Source: Planctomycetota bacterium (GTDB lineage Bacteria > Planctomycetota > Planctomycetia > Pirellulales > UBA7805). Taken from it: a stretch of DNA of 64,000 nucleotides. Location: NCBI GenBank assembly GCA_003389215.1, contig QQVP01000055.1, positions 62,001-126,000 on the forward strand, written 5' to 3'. A program made the translations under genes and the position numbers. The notes under the pieces were generated by a model. That model saw only the letters and a list, made by a program, of their open reading frames with translations. It did no database searches and was not told the origin of the DNA. Positions 52,847 to 62,530 of the stretch are shown one piece after another; the stretch's first letter is position 1; each line of letters opens with the position of its first letter.

Positions 52847-52949
52847 AGCGGAAATGTTTCTAGCACGGTTGGAGCGTCGGGCCTTGGCGCTGGGGGGTAC
52901 CTTGGCCCGAACTTATCCTCGCGATAACTGACCTGTGCTGACATGCTCG

Positions 52950-53005
52950 ACCACGACGGCCGCGTATCTTCTGCCAATGAACGCAGCCGTCGTGGTGCTT
53001 TTTTT
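52950..53005 (+). terminator. Rho-independent terminator after the small secreted protein gene
   Basis: ACCACGACGGC (52950-52960) pairs perfectly with GCCGTCGTGGT (52986-52996) over a 25-nt loop, followed by GC and seven T residues (52999-53005). It serves only the + strand; the reverse orientation has no T-run for the convergent peptidase gene. Confidence 0.85.
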
Positions 53006-53069
53006 GCGCTGAGGTCGCGCGGCCGCCGATGTCGCGGCCACCGTTGGGGTCCGCGGAGCCCGCGTCGCG

Positions 53070-54287
53070 TCAGACCGAGTAGGTCGCGGCTAGCTCGTAG
53101 TAGATCTCGCTGGCCCGTTCGACCTCGGCCAGCTCGACCCACTCGTCCTTCGTGTGAGCCTGCTCGATCGACCCAGGTCCGAAAACGACCGTCGGCAGGC
53201 CTCCCCGGGCCAGGATGGCCGCGTCGGTGCCGTAGGGCACGCCCACATTGTCGCCACGCGCCCCGTGCCGCCGGGCCAGCTCGCCGAGCCGCGCGGCAAG
53301 CTCCGCGTTCTCAGTACTCTCGAGGCCCGGCGAGAGAATCGTCGGCGCATCGCCTGCGACCGCTTCGGGTCCGACTTGGGCCGACACATAGTCCATCGCG
53401 TGACGCTGCGCCGCCTCGGGCGACTCGCCCGGCAAGAGCCGGCGATCGATGGCGACCGTACACCCGTCGGGCACCGTGTTGACGCTGGTGCCACCGTGGA
53501 TCGTCCCCACACTCAAGCTGGGACGACCACAAAGCGGATCTTCACCCAGGCTCGCGACGACCTCGTCGGCATAGCGTGCGAAGGCCGACAGCACCGGGGC
53601 CATCTTGTAGATCGCATTCTCGCCGTCCTGCGGCCGCGAGCTATGAACGGCCCGACCGCGCGTGTGGCAATTCCAGCGGACCACGCCTTTGTGCGCCACG
53701 ACAACATCGAGATCGGTCGGCTCGGCCACCACACAGGCGGCGGGCCGGCGCGGAAAGATGTCGCGAAACTCGTCGATCTCCCGCCAGCAGCCACTCAAGG
53801 CACTCGCCCCGCTGAAACCGTGCTCTTCGTTCACGGTCAAGGCGAGCACCACGTTCGCGCAACCCGCCGGCTGCTCGCGGGCGAGCCGCGCGAGGGCCGT
53901 CAACATGGCGGCCATCCCCCCTTTGACGTCGCAGGCACCACGTCCGTAGAGACGACCATCCCACACTTCGGCCGCGAACGGCTCGATCGTCATGCCCTCG
54001 ACCGGAACCGTATCCTGGTGCACTTCCCACAACAGCAAAGGACGTTCTTTCGGCGACTCGTCCCCGGCATCGAAACGCGCCAGCAGATTCTCGCGGCGAC
54101 GCCCGTCGGGCAGCTCTTCGACCAGCTGCCTTCCAATCAGGATGCCGCGCTCGCGGAGCCACTCGGCCAGGAAGTCAGTCAGCCGGCATTCGTAGAGCAG
54201 GTCGCTGTCGGCCGCCGCCAGCCCCATGGGGTTGACGCTCGGAATCCGCACGAGCTTCGCCAACAATTCGACCAGGTCCGAGTTCAT
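53070..54287 (-). CDS. M20 family metallopeptidase (ArgE/DapE type deacylase)
   Basis: This is a 405-residue protein from ATG 54287 ([20 protein letters not shown]); the upstream 30 codons overlap the mnmG promoter area and lack similarity. Metal ligands and catalytic residues of the M20 family are visible: [12 protein letters not shown] (HxD), [29 protein letters not shown] (Glu-Glu), [15 protein letters not shown] and [11 protein letters not shown] (last His). The dimerisation domain lies between. It may be acetylornithine deacetylase or succinyl-diaminopimelate desuccinylase, and sequence alone does not separate these. It is divergent from mnmG. Confidence 0.87.
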   Translation of the reverse strand: MNSDLVELLAKLVRIPSVNPMGLAAADSDLLYECRLTDFLAEWLRERGILIGRQLVEELPDGRRRENLLARFDAGDESPKERPLLLWEVHQDTVPVEGMTIEPFAAEVWDGRLYGRGACDVKGGMAAMLTALARLAREQPAGCANVVLALTVNEEHGFSGASALSGCWREIDEFRDIFPRRPAACVVAEPTDLDVVVAHKGVVRWNCHTRGRAVHSSRPQDGENAIYKMAPVLSAFARYADEVVASLGEDPLCGRPSLSVGTIHGGTSVNTVPDGCTVAIDRRLLPGESPEAAQRHAMDYVSAQVGPEAVAGDAPTILSPGLESTENAELAARLGELARRHGARGDNVGVPYGTDAAILARGGLPTVVFGPGSIEQAHTKDEWVELAEVERASEIYYELAATYSV

Positions 54288-54394
54288 GCCAATCTCGCTC
54301 GCGTATCGCGCTGATCTGCAGGACGTCTCGCGGGACGTCTTCACCCGGCAACCGCGCTTTTGTGGTGCCCCGGCCACACGCTATTATGCAAGCT

Positions 54395-56257
54395 ATGTCG
54401 AACCGAGGCTACGAATACGATGTCCTGGTTGTCGGGGCGGGTCACGCCGGCACCGAAGCGACGCTCGCCGCCGCGCGGGCTGGGGCACGGACCGCGCTGC
54501 TGACGACCAACCTCGACACCGTCGCGCAGATGAGCTGCAACCCGGCCATCGGCGGCGTCGGCAAGGGACAGATCGTTCGCGAAGTCGATGCCCTCGGCGG
54601 CATCATGGGCCAGGCAATCGACGCCACCGGAATTCAGTTCCGGCTGCTCAATCGACGCAAGGGGCCGGCCATGCACAGCCCCCGCGCCCAGGCCGACAAG
54701 AAGGCCTATCAGCAGTTCGTCAAGCATGCGGTCGAGTGCCACGCCAACGTCGATCTGCGTCAGGAGATCGTCGAAGACCTGCTGACCGAGCCGCTGATCG
54801 ACTCGTCGACATCCGCCGCCGATTCGAAGCCGCGAATCATCGGCGTCCGTTGCCGGGGCGACGTCGTTTACCGTGCCGCGGCGGTCGTGCTCACGACGGG
54901 GACGTTCCTACAGGCCATCATGCACACGGGCGAGGCCACCACGCCCGGCGGACGAGGTGGCGAGGGGACCACCGCGGGCATCAGCGGAGCACTCGCTCGA
55001 CTAGGTTTCCGCATCGAGCGGTTCAAGACCGGCACCCCGCCACGACTCAACGCCCGCACGATCGACTTCGCTCGCACCGAGTTGCAACCGGGCGACGACG
55101 AGCCGCAGCCGTTCTCGTTCCTCACCGACCGTCTCGAAGTCGATCAGCTGCCCTGCCACATCACGCACACGAACCAGCAGGTCCACGACCTGATCCGCGC
55201 CAACCTCGCTCGTGCGCCGATGTATTCGGGCCGCATCGAGAGCACGGGACCGCGCTATTGTCCGTCGATCGAAGACAAGGTTGTTCGCTTTGCCGACAAG
55301 GATGGCCATCAACTCTTCCTCGAACCCGAGGGACGCGCGACGCAAGAAGTCTACGTGAACGGCATCTCCACGAGCCTACCGCGTGACGTGCAAGACGCCA
55401 TGCTGCGGTCTATCCCGGGACTCGAGCAGGCCCAGATCATGCGCTACGGCTACGCCGTCGAGTACGACTATTGCCCGCCCGACCAACTCGATGTGTCGCT
55501 ACAGACGAAGCGCGTGGCCGGGCTCTACTTCGCAGGCCAGATCAACGGCACAACCGGCTACGAAGAGGCCGCCGCCCAGGGACTGCTAGCCGGGGCCAAC
55601 GCGGCGCTGGCGGTCGCCGGCCGGGAACCGCTGGTGCTGTCACGCGACCAGGCATACATCGGCGTCCTGATCGACGACCTGGTCACCTGTGGCGTCGACG
55701 AGCCGTATCGCATGTTTACCAGTCGAGCCGAGTTTCGCCTGCTTCTGCGACACGACAACGCCGATCGACGGCTCACGCCGCTGGCGCACGCATATGGCCT
55801 TGTAAGCCAGCAACGACTGACCCGCGTCCGCGATAAGGAGAAGCGGATCGCCGCTTGCTTGGAGCGGCTCGACGCGGAACGCACGGACAACGTCAGCCTG
55901 ACCAAGTTCCTCCGCCGTAGCGAGGTCGAGTGGGCCGACGTTTGCCGCCTGCAGCCGGAACTGGCGAGACTGCCGGAGGATGTGGCCGGGCAGGTGGTCA
56001 GCGACGTAAAATACGCCGGCTACGTCGAGCGGCAGGCGGCCGAAGTCGCCCGCCAGCGGCGGCTCTCCGACAAGCGAATCCCGGCGGCCTTCGATTACGA
56101 GCGGATCAAGCCGCTGCGTCAGGAGGCGAAGGAAAAGCTGGCTCGCGTCCGCCCTCGCGATCTCTCCCAGGCCAGCCGCATCAGCGGGATCACGCCGGCC
56201 GACATGGCCCTGCTCTTGGTGCATCTCGACCAGCCGCCGAAGCAACCGCGCGACTAG
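54395..56257 (+). CDS. mnmG: tRNA uridine-5-carboxymethylaminomethyl modification enzyme MnmG (GidA)
   Basis: This is a 620-residue FAD protein: [20 protein letters not shown] (dinucleotide fold), [93 protein letters not shown] and the C-terminal [17 protein letters not shown]. With MnmE it modifies wobble U34 of several tRNAs. Starts at 54362 and 54386 are possible. The stop codon TAG (56255-56257) overlaps the first bases of an inverted-repeat element. Confidence 0.95.
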   Translation: MSNRGYEYDVLVVGAGHAGTEATLAAARAGARTALLTTNLDTVAQMSCNPAIGGVGKGQIVREVDALGGIMGQAIDATGIQFRLLNRRKGPAMHSPRAQADKKAYQQFVKHAVECHANVDLRQEIVEDLLTEPLIDSSTSAADSKPRIIGVRCRGDVVYRAAAVVLTTGTFLQAIMHTGEATTPGGRGGEGTTAGISGALARLGFRIERFKTGTPPRLNARTIDFARTELQPGDDEPQPFSFLTDRLEVDQLPCHITHTNQQVHDLIRANLARAPMYSGRIESTGPRYCPSIEDKVVRFADKDGHQLFLEPEGRATQEVYVNGISTSLPRDVQDAMLRSIPGLEQAQIMRYGYAVEYDYCPPDQLDVSLQTKRVAGLYFAGQINGTTGYEEAAAQGLLAGANAALAVAGREPLVLSRDQAYIGVLIDDLVTCGVDEPYRMFTSRAEFRLLLRHDNADRRLTPLAHAYGLVSQQRLTRVRDKEKRIAACLERLDAERTDNVSLTKFLRRSEVEWADVCRLQPELARLPEDVAGQVVSDVKYAGYVERQAAEVARQRRLSDKRIPAAFDYERIKPLRQEAKEKLARVRPRDLSQASRISGITPADMALLLVHLDQPPKQPRD

Positions 56258-56413
56258 AGCGTGTTTAGGATAGGTGTCGCGTCATTGGCGTGGGCGAGGC
56301 AAGTTTGGCCACCAGACCGAAGCCGACGAATTGGTAAATTCGTCGATACAGGTCGACGTCGCCAAGCACAGCCGCAGCTAGCCAAGACGCTAGAGATAAA
56401 CTAAACGCGCTCT
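56256..56413. repeat. 158-bp MITE-like element with 13-bp terminal inverted repeats
   Basis: AGAGCGTGTTTAG (56256-56268) and CTAAACGCGCTCT (56401-56413) are inverted copies with one mismatch. Looser similarity extends inwards to about 33 bp on each side. An internal perfect 9-bp hairpin CGACGAATT-GGTA-AATTCGTCG sits at 56324-56345. It encodes nothing and begins on the mnmG stop codon. Size and ends suggest a non-autonomous insertion-sequence derivative; no clear target-site duplication was seen. Confidence 0.6.
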
Positions 56414-56635
56414 GCGGACGCTTCGACCCGCACGGTGGGCGTGTGCGACGCGGCGCCTCCTTGCACACCAACACGGGTTCCCCCCGCGCGGCCGGAAGAG
56501 CGACTGCGCGGGAAAGACAACCAATTCTCGCATGTCATTACGTGGATGAATTAACCGGTCATTCGACTCAGAAAAGTTCCCGCTAGCGTTCTATAAATCC
56601 AAGGTAATGAATCATTTAGGTCAACGAGATTCATG

Positions 56636-56663
56636 TTGACCCATTTTGGAAGATAGCTATAAT
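56636..56663 (+). promoter_or_regulatory. sigma-70 promoter for the HTH-receiver regulator
   Basis: TTGACC (56636-56641) and TATAAT (56658-56663, exact consensus) are separated by 16 bp within an AT-rich stretch. Transcription should start near 56670, giving a leader of about 225 nt. This is the best-matching housekeeping promoter in the window. Confidence 0.8.
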
Positions 56664-56679
56664 CTCGCCTACATGGCAA

Positions 56680-56848
56680 CGTTGGCAAGCAAGGGAACGC
56701 CAACGAATGACGCACGTTTCGCAATTTGAAGCGTTCGTCTACGGAACTGTTTGTAGACGCAGAGTGCTAACGCGCTAGAATTCATCTAGCGGAACATGGA
56801 GGACTAGGTACCCTCGGTGCTCCTGTCAAAGAGCCCAATTCTGAGGGT
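56680..56848 (+). ncRNA. structured 5' leader with successive hairpins, possible cis-regulatory RNA
   Basis: Three perfect 7-bp inverted repeats follow the predicted transcription start: CGTTGGC/GCCAACG (56680-56705), CGTCTAC/GTAGACG (56736-56759) and CGCTAGA-ATTCA-TCTAGCG (56773-56791). A fourth with a 6-bp stem ACCCTC/GAGGGT is at 56810-56848. The gene's AGGAAGG ribosome binding site lies shortly after. It matches no riboswitch class that I recognise. The hairpins are seen; a regulatory role is inferred. Confidence 0.45.
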
Positions 56849-56895
56849 GCCGATTGTCTGGCTTTTCCCCTCGGCCAGGAAGGTGGTTAGCAAGA

Positions 56896-57477
56896 ATGAA
56901 GACGGTGTTTACAACCGGAGAAGCGGCGAAAATCTGCAAGGTCTCGCAGCAGACGATCATCCGCTGTTTCGATTCGGGACAACTCAAGGGATTTCGGGTG
57001 CCCGGCAGCCGCTTTCGCCGCATTCCGCGCGACCAGCTCTTCGCGTTCATGCGTGAGAACGGCATCCCCACCGATGCCCTGGAGAGCGGCAAACGAAAGA
57101 TCCTGGTCGTCGACGACGACGAAGAGCTCGTCGAGCTGATCTCCGACGTCTTGGAGCGGGACGGCCGCTTCGAGGTAAAGACCGTCAATAACGGCTTCGG
57201 CGCCGGCATGATGGTCAAGGAATACCAGCCCGATCTGGTCGTGCTCGACGTGATGCTGCCGGATATCAACGGCAAAGAAGTTTGCCAGCGAGTCCGCAGC
57301 GATAGCACGATGGACGGCGTACGCATCATCTGCATCTCCGGCATGGTCGAAGAGGACAAGGTCCAGGACCTCAAGGATGCCGGGGCCAACGACTTCATGC
57401 GGAAGCCTTTTGAGGTCGACCAGTTGGTCGATCGCATCTGCCAACTGCTCGATATCGAGACGGCCGCCGCGACCTAG
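56896..57477 (+). CDS. response regulator with N-terminal excisionase-type HTH and C-terminal receiver domain
   Basis: This is a 193-residue protein. Residues 1-55 form an excisionase/MerR-like winged HTH (TTGEAAKICKVSQQTIIRCF, GFRVPGSRFRRIPRDQL). Residues 68-190 are a receiver domain (KILVVDDDEELVELISDVLE, LVVLDVMLPDINGKEVC with the phospho-Asp, CISGMVE, DFMRKPFEVDQLV with the conserved Lys). The order is the reverse of common response regulators, where the receiver comes first. It should bind DNA under control of phosphorylation. The kinase gene begins 58 bp later. Confidence 0.9.
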   Translation: MKTVFTTGEAAKICKVSQQTIIRCFDSGQLKGFRVPGSRFRRIPRDQLFAFMRENGIPTDALESGKRKILVVDDDEELVELISDVLERDGRFEVKTVNNGFGAGMMVKEYQPDLVVLDVMLPDINGKEVCQRVRSDSTMDGVRIICISGMVEEDKVQDLKDAGANDFMRKPFEVDQLVDRICQLLDIETAAAT

Positions 57478-57535
57478 TGGCCGTCCGGGCCGAGCCGGCC
57501 GCACCAAAGTGGCGTAAGGTTCGAGGGAGTTCACC

Positions 57536-58819
57536 GTGCGCTGTTTGCCAACGCTCACGCTGGCGGGCCAACCGGTGCAGCTTCCGCTTTGCGACGGCAC
57601 CGCCGAGCTGCTGATTGCCGCGATGCTGGCCGACGAGCCGTCGTCGACGGTGGACGAACTCCGCGGCGCGCTTGCCGTCGATCCCGCGCTTGCGCTCTGG
57701 TCGCTCATTCAGTGCAATCCGCCTGCCACTTCGGACAACGGCGGGCGCGCGCAGCCGCCTCTCTCGACGCGACTCGTCACCTGGCTCTCCGCGGCGCTGC
57801 CCGAGTGCTTCGACGTGGAAGAGCCTGCCGGCTTTCCCGTCTCGCGCGACGACGGCGACGAGTTCGCCGAATTTGTCGAGCATGTCTGCGCGAGTGCGGC
57901 CAAAATGCGCGAAGATCCGCGTGGCGTTGCCAGCGAGTGGCTCACCGCGGAACAGGCCGCCTCGCTTGCCTCGCGATGGGACGGCGAAAGCTGTGAGCCG
58001 CTGGAAGTGGACGACGACGCCGCGATTCGCGCCCATTGGCAACGTTCCAGCGCCTCGGCGGCGCTCGTCTATCCGCTGGCGGCCCGGCTCAGCCGGCTGG
58101 CCTCGCTCGAAGAGCGCTTCGACCGCGAACTGCACGAAGCCAAGTTGCGGGCGATGTACACGCTCGCCGCCGGCGCCGGTCACGAGATCAACAATCCGCT
58201 CGGCAGCATCGCCGGGCGGGCCCAACTCCTGCTCCGCGACGAGCCCGACGCCCAGCGGCGTCGCACGCTTGCCAAGATCAACGCCCAGGCCTTCCGGGCC
58301 CACGAGATGATCTCTGACATGATGCTGTTCGCCCGGCCGCCCGCGCCCGAGCTGCAGGAGATCGACCTCGGCGCGGTCGCCGCCGAGGTTGTCGAGGAAC
58401 TTCACGAGCGGGCGGAGGCCCAGGGCACGCGGCTCACACTTAAGCGGCCGGCGGAACCGGTACGCGTATCGGTCGATCCGACGCAGCTCGCCGTGGCCCT
58501 GCAGGCCCTCTGCGTCAATGCGCTGGAGGCTCGCGGAAACGGCGGCCACGTCGAAGTCGGCTTCGACAACGTGTCCCGCAACGGTTTCGAGCCACGCGTT
58601 GAGCTGTTCGTCGCCGACGACGGTCCCGGCATCGAACCCGAACAGCGCGAACAGTTGTTCGACCCCTTCTATTCCGGACGCGAGGCGGGTCGCGGGATGG
58701 GGTTCGGGCTGTCAAAATGCTGGCGCATCGTGACGAATCACGGCGGCGAGATCCGCGTCGAGAGCGAGCCGGGACACGGGGCACGATTTGCCCTCTCGCT
58801 GCCCGCTGCGACACCTTAG
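57536..58819 (+). CDS. histidine kinase, soluble, partner of the HTH-receiver regulator
   Basis: This is a 427-residue kinase starting at GTG 57536 with GAGGGAG upstream. The first 190 residues match no sensor domain I know; a short stretch (VDELRGALAVDPALALWSLI) recalls HDOD domains but the rest does not. The catalytic core is complete: H-box AAGAGHEINNPLGSIAGRAQ, N-box LCVNALEARGNGG, G1 VADDGPGIEPEQ, F-box LFDPFYSGREAGRG, G2 MGFGLSKCWRIV. No membrane segment is present, so the signal is internal. It probably phosphorylates the adjacent regulator. Confidence 0.87.
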   Translation: MRCLPTLTLAGQPVQLPLCDGTAELLIAAMLADEPSSTVDELRGALAVDPALALWSLIQCNPPATSDNGGRAQPPLSTRLVTWLSAALPECFDVEEPAGFPVSRDDGDEFAEFVEHVCASAAKMREDPRGVASEWLTAEQAASLASRWDGESCEPLEVDDDAAIRAHWQRSSASAALVYPLAARLSRLASLEERFDRELHEAKLRAMYTLAAGAGHEINNPLGSIAGRAQLLLRDEPDAQRRRTLAKINAQAFRAHEMISDMMLFARPPAPELQEIDLGAVAAEVVEELHERAEAQGTRLTLKRPAEPVRVSVDPTQLAVALQALCVNALEARGNGGHVEVGFDNVSRNGFEPRVELFVADDGPGIEPEQREQLFDPFYSGREAGRGMGFGLSKCWRIVTNHGGEIRVESEPGHGARFALSLPAATP

Positions 58820-58865
58820 CCGTTCGCGCGATGGCCCCCAGCCCGCCCACGTCGGCCGATCGCGT

Positions 58866-60446
58866 ATGGAATCCTACTACGGAGCTTGGAGTCTCGTGCC
58901 GCCGCTGCTGGCGGTGGGACTGGCGATTCTGACCCGACGCGTCGTCCTCTCGCTGTTGCTGGCGGTGGTCTCTGGCTGCGCGATCTTGGCGTTCGTGGGC
59001 CAAGAGGTTGGCATCCTTCCGACCCTCTTTCGCTTTCTCTGGAACGCCCTGCCGGGCAACTTCGATCGCCTCTTGGTGATGAGCTTCTCACTCTTCATGG
59101 GTGCCATGATCGGCGTGGTGCACAAGAGCGGCGGCATGCGCGGGCTCGTCGAACTGCTCCAACCGCTGGCGAAAGACCGCCGACGTGGTCAACTCACCGG
59201 CTGGCTCCTGGGCATGATCATCTTTTTCGACGACTATGCCAACACGCTGCTCATCGGTCAGACGATGCGGTCGGTGACCGATCGCTTGCGGATCTCGCGA
59301 GAGAAGCTGGCCTACATCGTCGACTCCACGGCCGCGCCCATCGCGGGCGTCTCGCTGCTTTCGACCTGGGTGGCAACGGAAATCAACCTGATCGACGAGA
59401 ACTATCGCCTGGCCTACACCGCGACCGACTTCGACTCGGTGACCGTCTTTCTGTTGACGGTGCCGACGCGGTTCTATCCGATCTGGGCCTTCCTGTTCGT
59501 GATGCTCGTCGCCGCCTCGCGACGCGACTTCGGTCCCATGCTCGAAGCCGAGCGACGGGCGGTCGGGGGCGACGTCGGCAGCGCTGATGCCGCGATCGAA
59601 GCGAGCCCCGCACTCACGCCCGCAGCGGGCACCAAGGGTCGCTGGTATTTGGCGGTCGTGCCGATCGTGGTGATGATCGGCGTCGTGGTCGGCACGATCA
59701 CGCTGTGGGGCAGCGACTCGATCTACTACGCCTTGCTCTACGGCTCGGGAAGCGGTTACTTGACAGCCCTGGCGATGGTCTTGCCGACACAGTTGGTCAA
59801 TCTCAGGGACGCCGCGGCAGCCTCCCTAAGCGGGGCCCGGGTGATGCTGCTGGCGCTGAGCATTCTCTGGCTCGCCTGGGCCCTTTCCGATCTGACCAAG
59901 AAGCCGATCGACACGGAATTGAAACAGGAACCGGCAACCGCCCGCCTGGCCACGGCCGAATACATCAGCGCTCAGATGGACCGCGTCGACGTCCCGGCGG
60001 GTTGGATGCCGACCGCGATCTTCCTGCTCGCGGCGGTGATTTCGTTTTGCACCGGAACCAGTTGGGGCACGATGTACATCCTCATGCCGTTGGCGATTCA
60101 AGTCACGCACCAGGTGCTCGGCGGGGCGAACGGCTCGGTCTCGCCGCACGATCCGATCATGCTTGCCTCGGTGGGCAGTGTTCTGGGGGGATCGATCTTC
60201 GGCGATCATTGCTCGCCGCTTTCCGATACCACGATCCTCTCGAGTCGCTCCAGCGGCTGTCACCACATGGCCCATGTCTACACGCAGCTTCCCTACGCGC
60301 TGCTCGTGGGGCTGGTGTCGATCGTCTTCGGCACGCTGCCGGCCGCCTACGGTGTCTCCGCCTGGCTGCTCTTGCCCGTGGGGCTGATCGTGTTGTGGCT
60401 GGCACTGCGTCTGCTGGGTCGCGACGCCGAGTCGCCGTCGTCCTGA
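58866..60446 (+). CDS. Na+/H+ antiporter, NhaC family
   Basis: This is a 526-residue protein from ATG 58866 (MESYYGAWSLVPPLLAVGLA) with about 11-12 hydrophobic helices. NhaC-family motifs are IIFFDDYANTLLIGQTMRSV, AYIVDSTAAPIAGVSLLSTW, SFCTGTSWGTMYILMPLAI and LGGSIFGDHCSPLSDTTILS. It should exchange sodium for protons across the inner membrane, fitting a marine or saline habitat. Upstream in-frame codons overlap the end of the kinase gene region and lack similarity. Confidence 0.9.
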   Translation: MESYYGAWSLVPPLLAVGLAILTRRVVLSLLLAVVSGCAILAFVGQEVGILPTLFRFLWNALPGNFDRLLVMSFSLFMGAMIGVVHKSGGMRGLVELLQPLAKDRRRGQLTGWLLGMIIFFDDYANTLLIGQTMRSVTDRLRISREKLAYIVDSTAAPIAGVSLLSTWVATEINLIDENYRLAYTATDFDSVTVFLLTVPTRFYPIWAFLFVMLVAASRRDFGPMLEAERRAVGGDVGSADAAIEASPALTPAAGTKGRWYLAVVPIVVMIGVVVGTITLWGSDSIYYALLYGSGSGYLTALAMVLPTQLVNLRDAAAASLSGARVMLLALSILWLAWALSDLTKKPIDTELKQEPATARLATAEYISAQMDRVDVPAGWMPTAIFLLAAVISFCTGTSWGTMYILMPLAIQVTHQVLGGANGSVSPHDPIMLASVGSVLGGSIFGDHCSPLSDTTILSSRSSGCHHMAHVYTQLPYALLVGLVSIVFGTLPAAYGVSAWLLLPVGLIVLWLALRLLGRDAESPSS

Positions 60447-60540
60447 TCGTGAACACGATGACTCCAACCCCATCCGCGCCATCATCGCTAGCAATGGAGC
60501 TATTGTTTCCGCGGCTCGACCGATCCGTCTGCCGGACCGA

Positions 60541-60560
60541 GGGCGATGATGGGCGATGAT
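60541..60560. repeat. 10-bp direct tandem repeat (2 copies)
   Basis: GGGCGATGAT occurs twice in succession at 60541-60550 and 60551-60560, in the 227-bp gap after the antiporter gene. Nothing else stands out in that gap. Confidence 0.8.
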
Positions 60561-60673
60561 ATTGTGGTCCAACTCAGATTGCGCTAAGCTCAGAGTAACT
60601 GCACACCTCGCCTGCTGGAGCGGGTGAACCCCAGGCAACGAGGCCACGGCTCGGCCTTTACGACAGGGTCAGG

Positions 60674-62419
60674 ATGACCAACGTCATGGACGCGCAGCGC
60701 CATCTTCGTCTCGTTACGGACGACCAACCCGCCTTACGAATCGCCGCATGTGGTCCGACGCCCCTCGCGCGGCGCCCGGGACCCTTTCGCTTCGTCTCGA
60801 CCGAAGAGAACGTCGCGCCGCTACGGCAGGCCATCGTCCGCAGTCGCCAGGCGATCGTCGACGCCCAGCGCGACGACGGCAGCTTTCGTTGCGCCGCTCC
60901 GGCGAGCCCACGCGACTACGCCACGTTCATCTTGCTGCACGCCTATTGCGGTCGGCTGCCTAATCCCCGCGTAGCACTGGCCGCGACCTCCCTGTGGCAA
61001 CGGCAATTGCCCAGCGGCGGCTGGTCGCGCGATGAACAATCGGGCGACGACCTGGGCACGACGGTGCTGGCCTATTTCGCCCTGAAGCTCGAAGGCGAAC
61101 CGCTTCGTTCACCGCTGCTCAAAGCCGCTCGTCGCCAAATTCACCACCTGGGCGGCGCGGACGTGGCCGATGCAGCAACCCGACAATGGTTGGCCGCCTT
61201 GGGCCAGGTTTCCTACGACATCTGTGCCGAGGCACCGGAGTCGACCGCCGCGCGAGAAGCGTACGTCGGTCGGCGGTGCCGGGAGCTGTCGGCTCGCGAG
61301 GGGGTGCGTGAGCTGTACTTGGCCGACCCGCAAGACTGGCCCGCACGATCGTGGCCCGACGCGACTCCCGAATCCCAGCTGCAAGAAGCCGCCTGGAAAC
61401 ACGTGGCCGAGTTGACGACCACACCCTCTCAAGCCGAGGAGGATTTCGCACCGCTGCTCGACTCCTTCGTGCAGCCGCTCTCGAACGGCGACGACGACCA
61501 AGTCTTCGCCCTCAGTTCAGGCGACGCTCCGCTTCTCGACACGGCCGCGGCCATCGCCGCCCTCTCGGCGAGCGGCCTGGAGGACGAGTCGCCCGCGGTG
61601 GCCGCAGCCCTCGACTGGCTCGACGCGCAGCTGGCCGACGACGCCGGCTGCGAGTGCACGGATTCGGAACGCCGTGCGATTTCGGAATTGCTCGCCGACC
61701 GTCATTCCGTTACCCGCGGTGCCTTGCCGCCCGCGCTTCAGTTGAACGACGGCAGCGAGTCCCGCATGGACCGGCGGGGAACTGCCAGCGTACAGCGAGC
61801 AACGGACGCCGCCGGGCGTCGTCGCACCGATGTTGAGGGTCTCCTGAAGCTTCAACGACCCGACGGCTCGTGGCACGCCCTGCCAGCTGAAATCTTGGTG
61901 AGAGCTTCCGCATGTTCGCCCGTTCCCAGCACCGCCACGGCGCTGAGGCAACTTGGCACTTCGCTGTCGGTGGACCGAAACGGGAAGTCGGCACGGGAGG
62001 CCATCGCCGCGGGTGCCAACTGGCTCGCCGCCGCGCAAAACGCGGATGGTGGCTGGTCGCACGGTGCCGGCGAGCCATCTTGGCGAGCCGACGAAGAGCC
62101 CCCGACCGATCTGGCGATTACCGCGGACGTCGTCCTGGCGCTGTTGGCCGCCGGAGTCACGGACCACGACCTACTCGATGCCGCAATCGAATGCCTCATC
62201 GAGAATCAGCTACCCACGGGAGATTGGCCGCGGCGAGATCGAGGCGACGTTCTGTTGGCTGACGATGGCATCGCGGCCGCCGATCTCACAGTCACGCTTC
62301 GGGTTGTGACCGCCCTCTCGCGTTGGGCCTCGGTCGACGCCGCACCGCAACCGCGCGTGCGTTCCCCCGTTGTCGAGCCGCCCGCCCTCGCCATCGCGCC
62401 GCTGACCACGGCACCCTAG
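60674..62419 (+). CDS. squalene-hopene-cyclase/prenyltransferase-fold protein lacking the DxDD motif
   Basis: This is a 581-residue protein with the alpha-alpha barrel repeats of the terpene cyclase family. QW-type motifs occur at about 65-71 (QRDDGSF), 111-117 (QLPSGGW), 394-400 (QRPDGSW), 455-461 (QNADGGW) and 512-518 (QLPTGDW). In true squalene-hopene cyclases the protonating acid lies in DxDDTA. The matching place here, near 286-291, reads APLLDTA, so the first two acids are missing. A Ser/Asp-rich insert precedes it. It therefore may not cyclise squalene by the usual route, or may be a binding protein. The genes downstream (nucleosidase-like, ispH) hint at a link to isoprenoids. Confidence 0.75.
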   Translation: MTNVMDAQRHLRLVTDDQPALRIAACGPTPLARRPGPFRFVSTEENVAPLRQAIVRSRQAIVDAQRDDGSFRCAAPASPRDYATFILLHAYCGRLPNPRVALAATSLWQRQLPSGGWSRDEQSGDDLGTTVLAYFALKLEGEPLRSPLLKAARRQIHHLGGADVADAATRQWLAALGQVSYDICAEAPESTAAREAYVGRRCRELSAREGVRELYLADPQDWPARSWPDATPESQLQEAAWKHVAELTTTPSQAEEDFAPLLDSFVQPLSNGDDDQVFALSSGDAPLLDTAAAIAALSASGLEDESPAVAAALDWLDAQLADDAGCECTDSERRAISELLADRHSVTRGALPPALQLNDGSESRMDRRGTASVQRATDAAGRRRTDVEGLLKLQRPDGSWHALPAEILVRASACSPVPSTATALRQLGTSLSVDRNGKSAREAIAAGANWLAAAQNADGGWSHGAGEPSWRADEEPPTDLAITADVVLALLAAGVTDHDLLDAAIECLIENQLPTGDWPRRDRGDVLLADDGIAAADLTVTLRVVTALSRWASVDAAPQPRVRSPVVEPPALAIAPLTTAP

Positions 62420-62464
62420 CGTGCCCGCTTCAGGTCGGCGACGGCTCACGCGTTCTCCCTGCTC

Positions 62465-62470
62465 TATAAT
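62465..62470 (+). promoter_or_regulatory. possible -10 element upstream of the nucleosidase-like gene
   Basis: TATAAT is exact at 62465-62470, but the region 17 bp upstream has no recognisable -35. It would start transcription about 55 nt before the gene at 62531. Confidence 0.3.
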
Positions 62471-62530
62471 GGACAAAGTGGATTTTTCTCTGTCCTTTGC
62501 CGCCTGCAACGGGTTCGTTCGGGCTCTGCC

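Larger units (their letters stand above)
56258..56895. other. intergenic region, 638 bp, lower GC than its surroundings
   Basis: No gene is evident. It holds the inverted-repeat element (56256-56413), an AT-richer stretch (about 56520-56670), a consensus promoter (56636-56663) and a structured leader with at least four hairpins (56680-56880). The section between 56414 and 56635 shows nothing I recognise. Confidence 0.7.
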
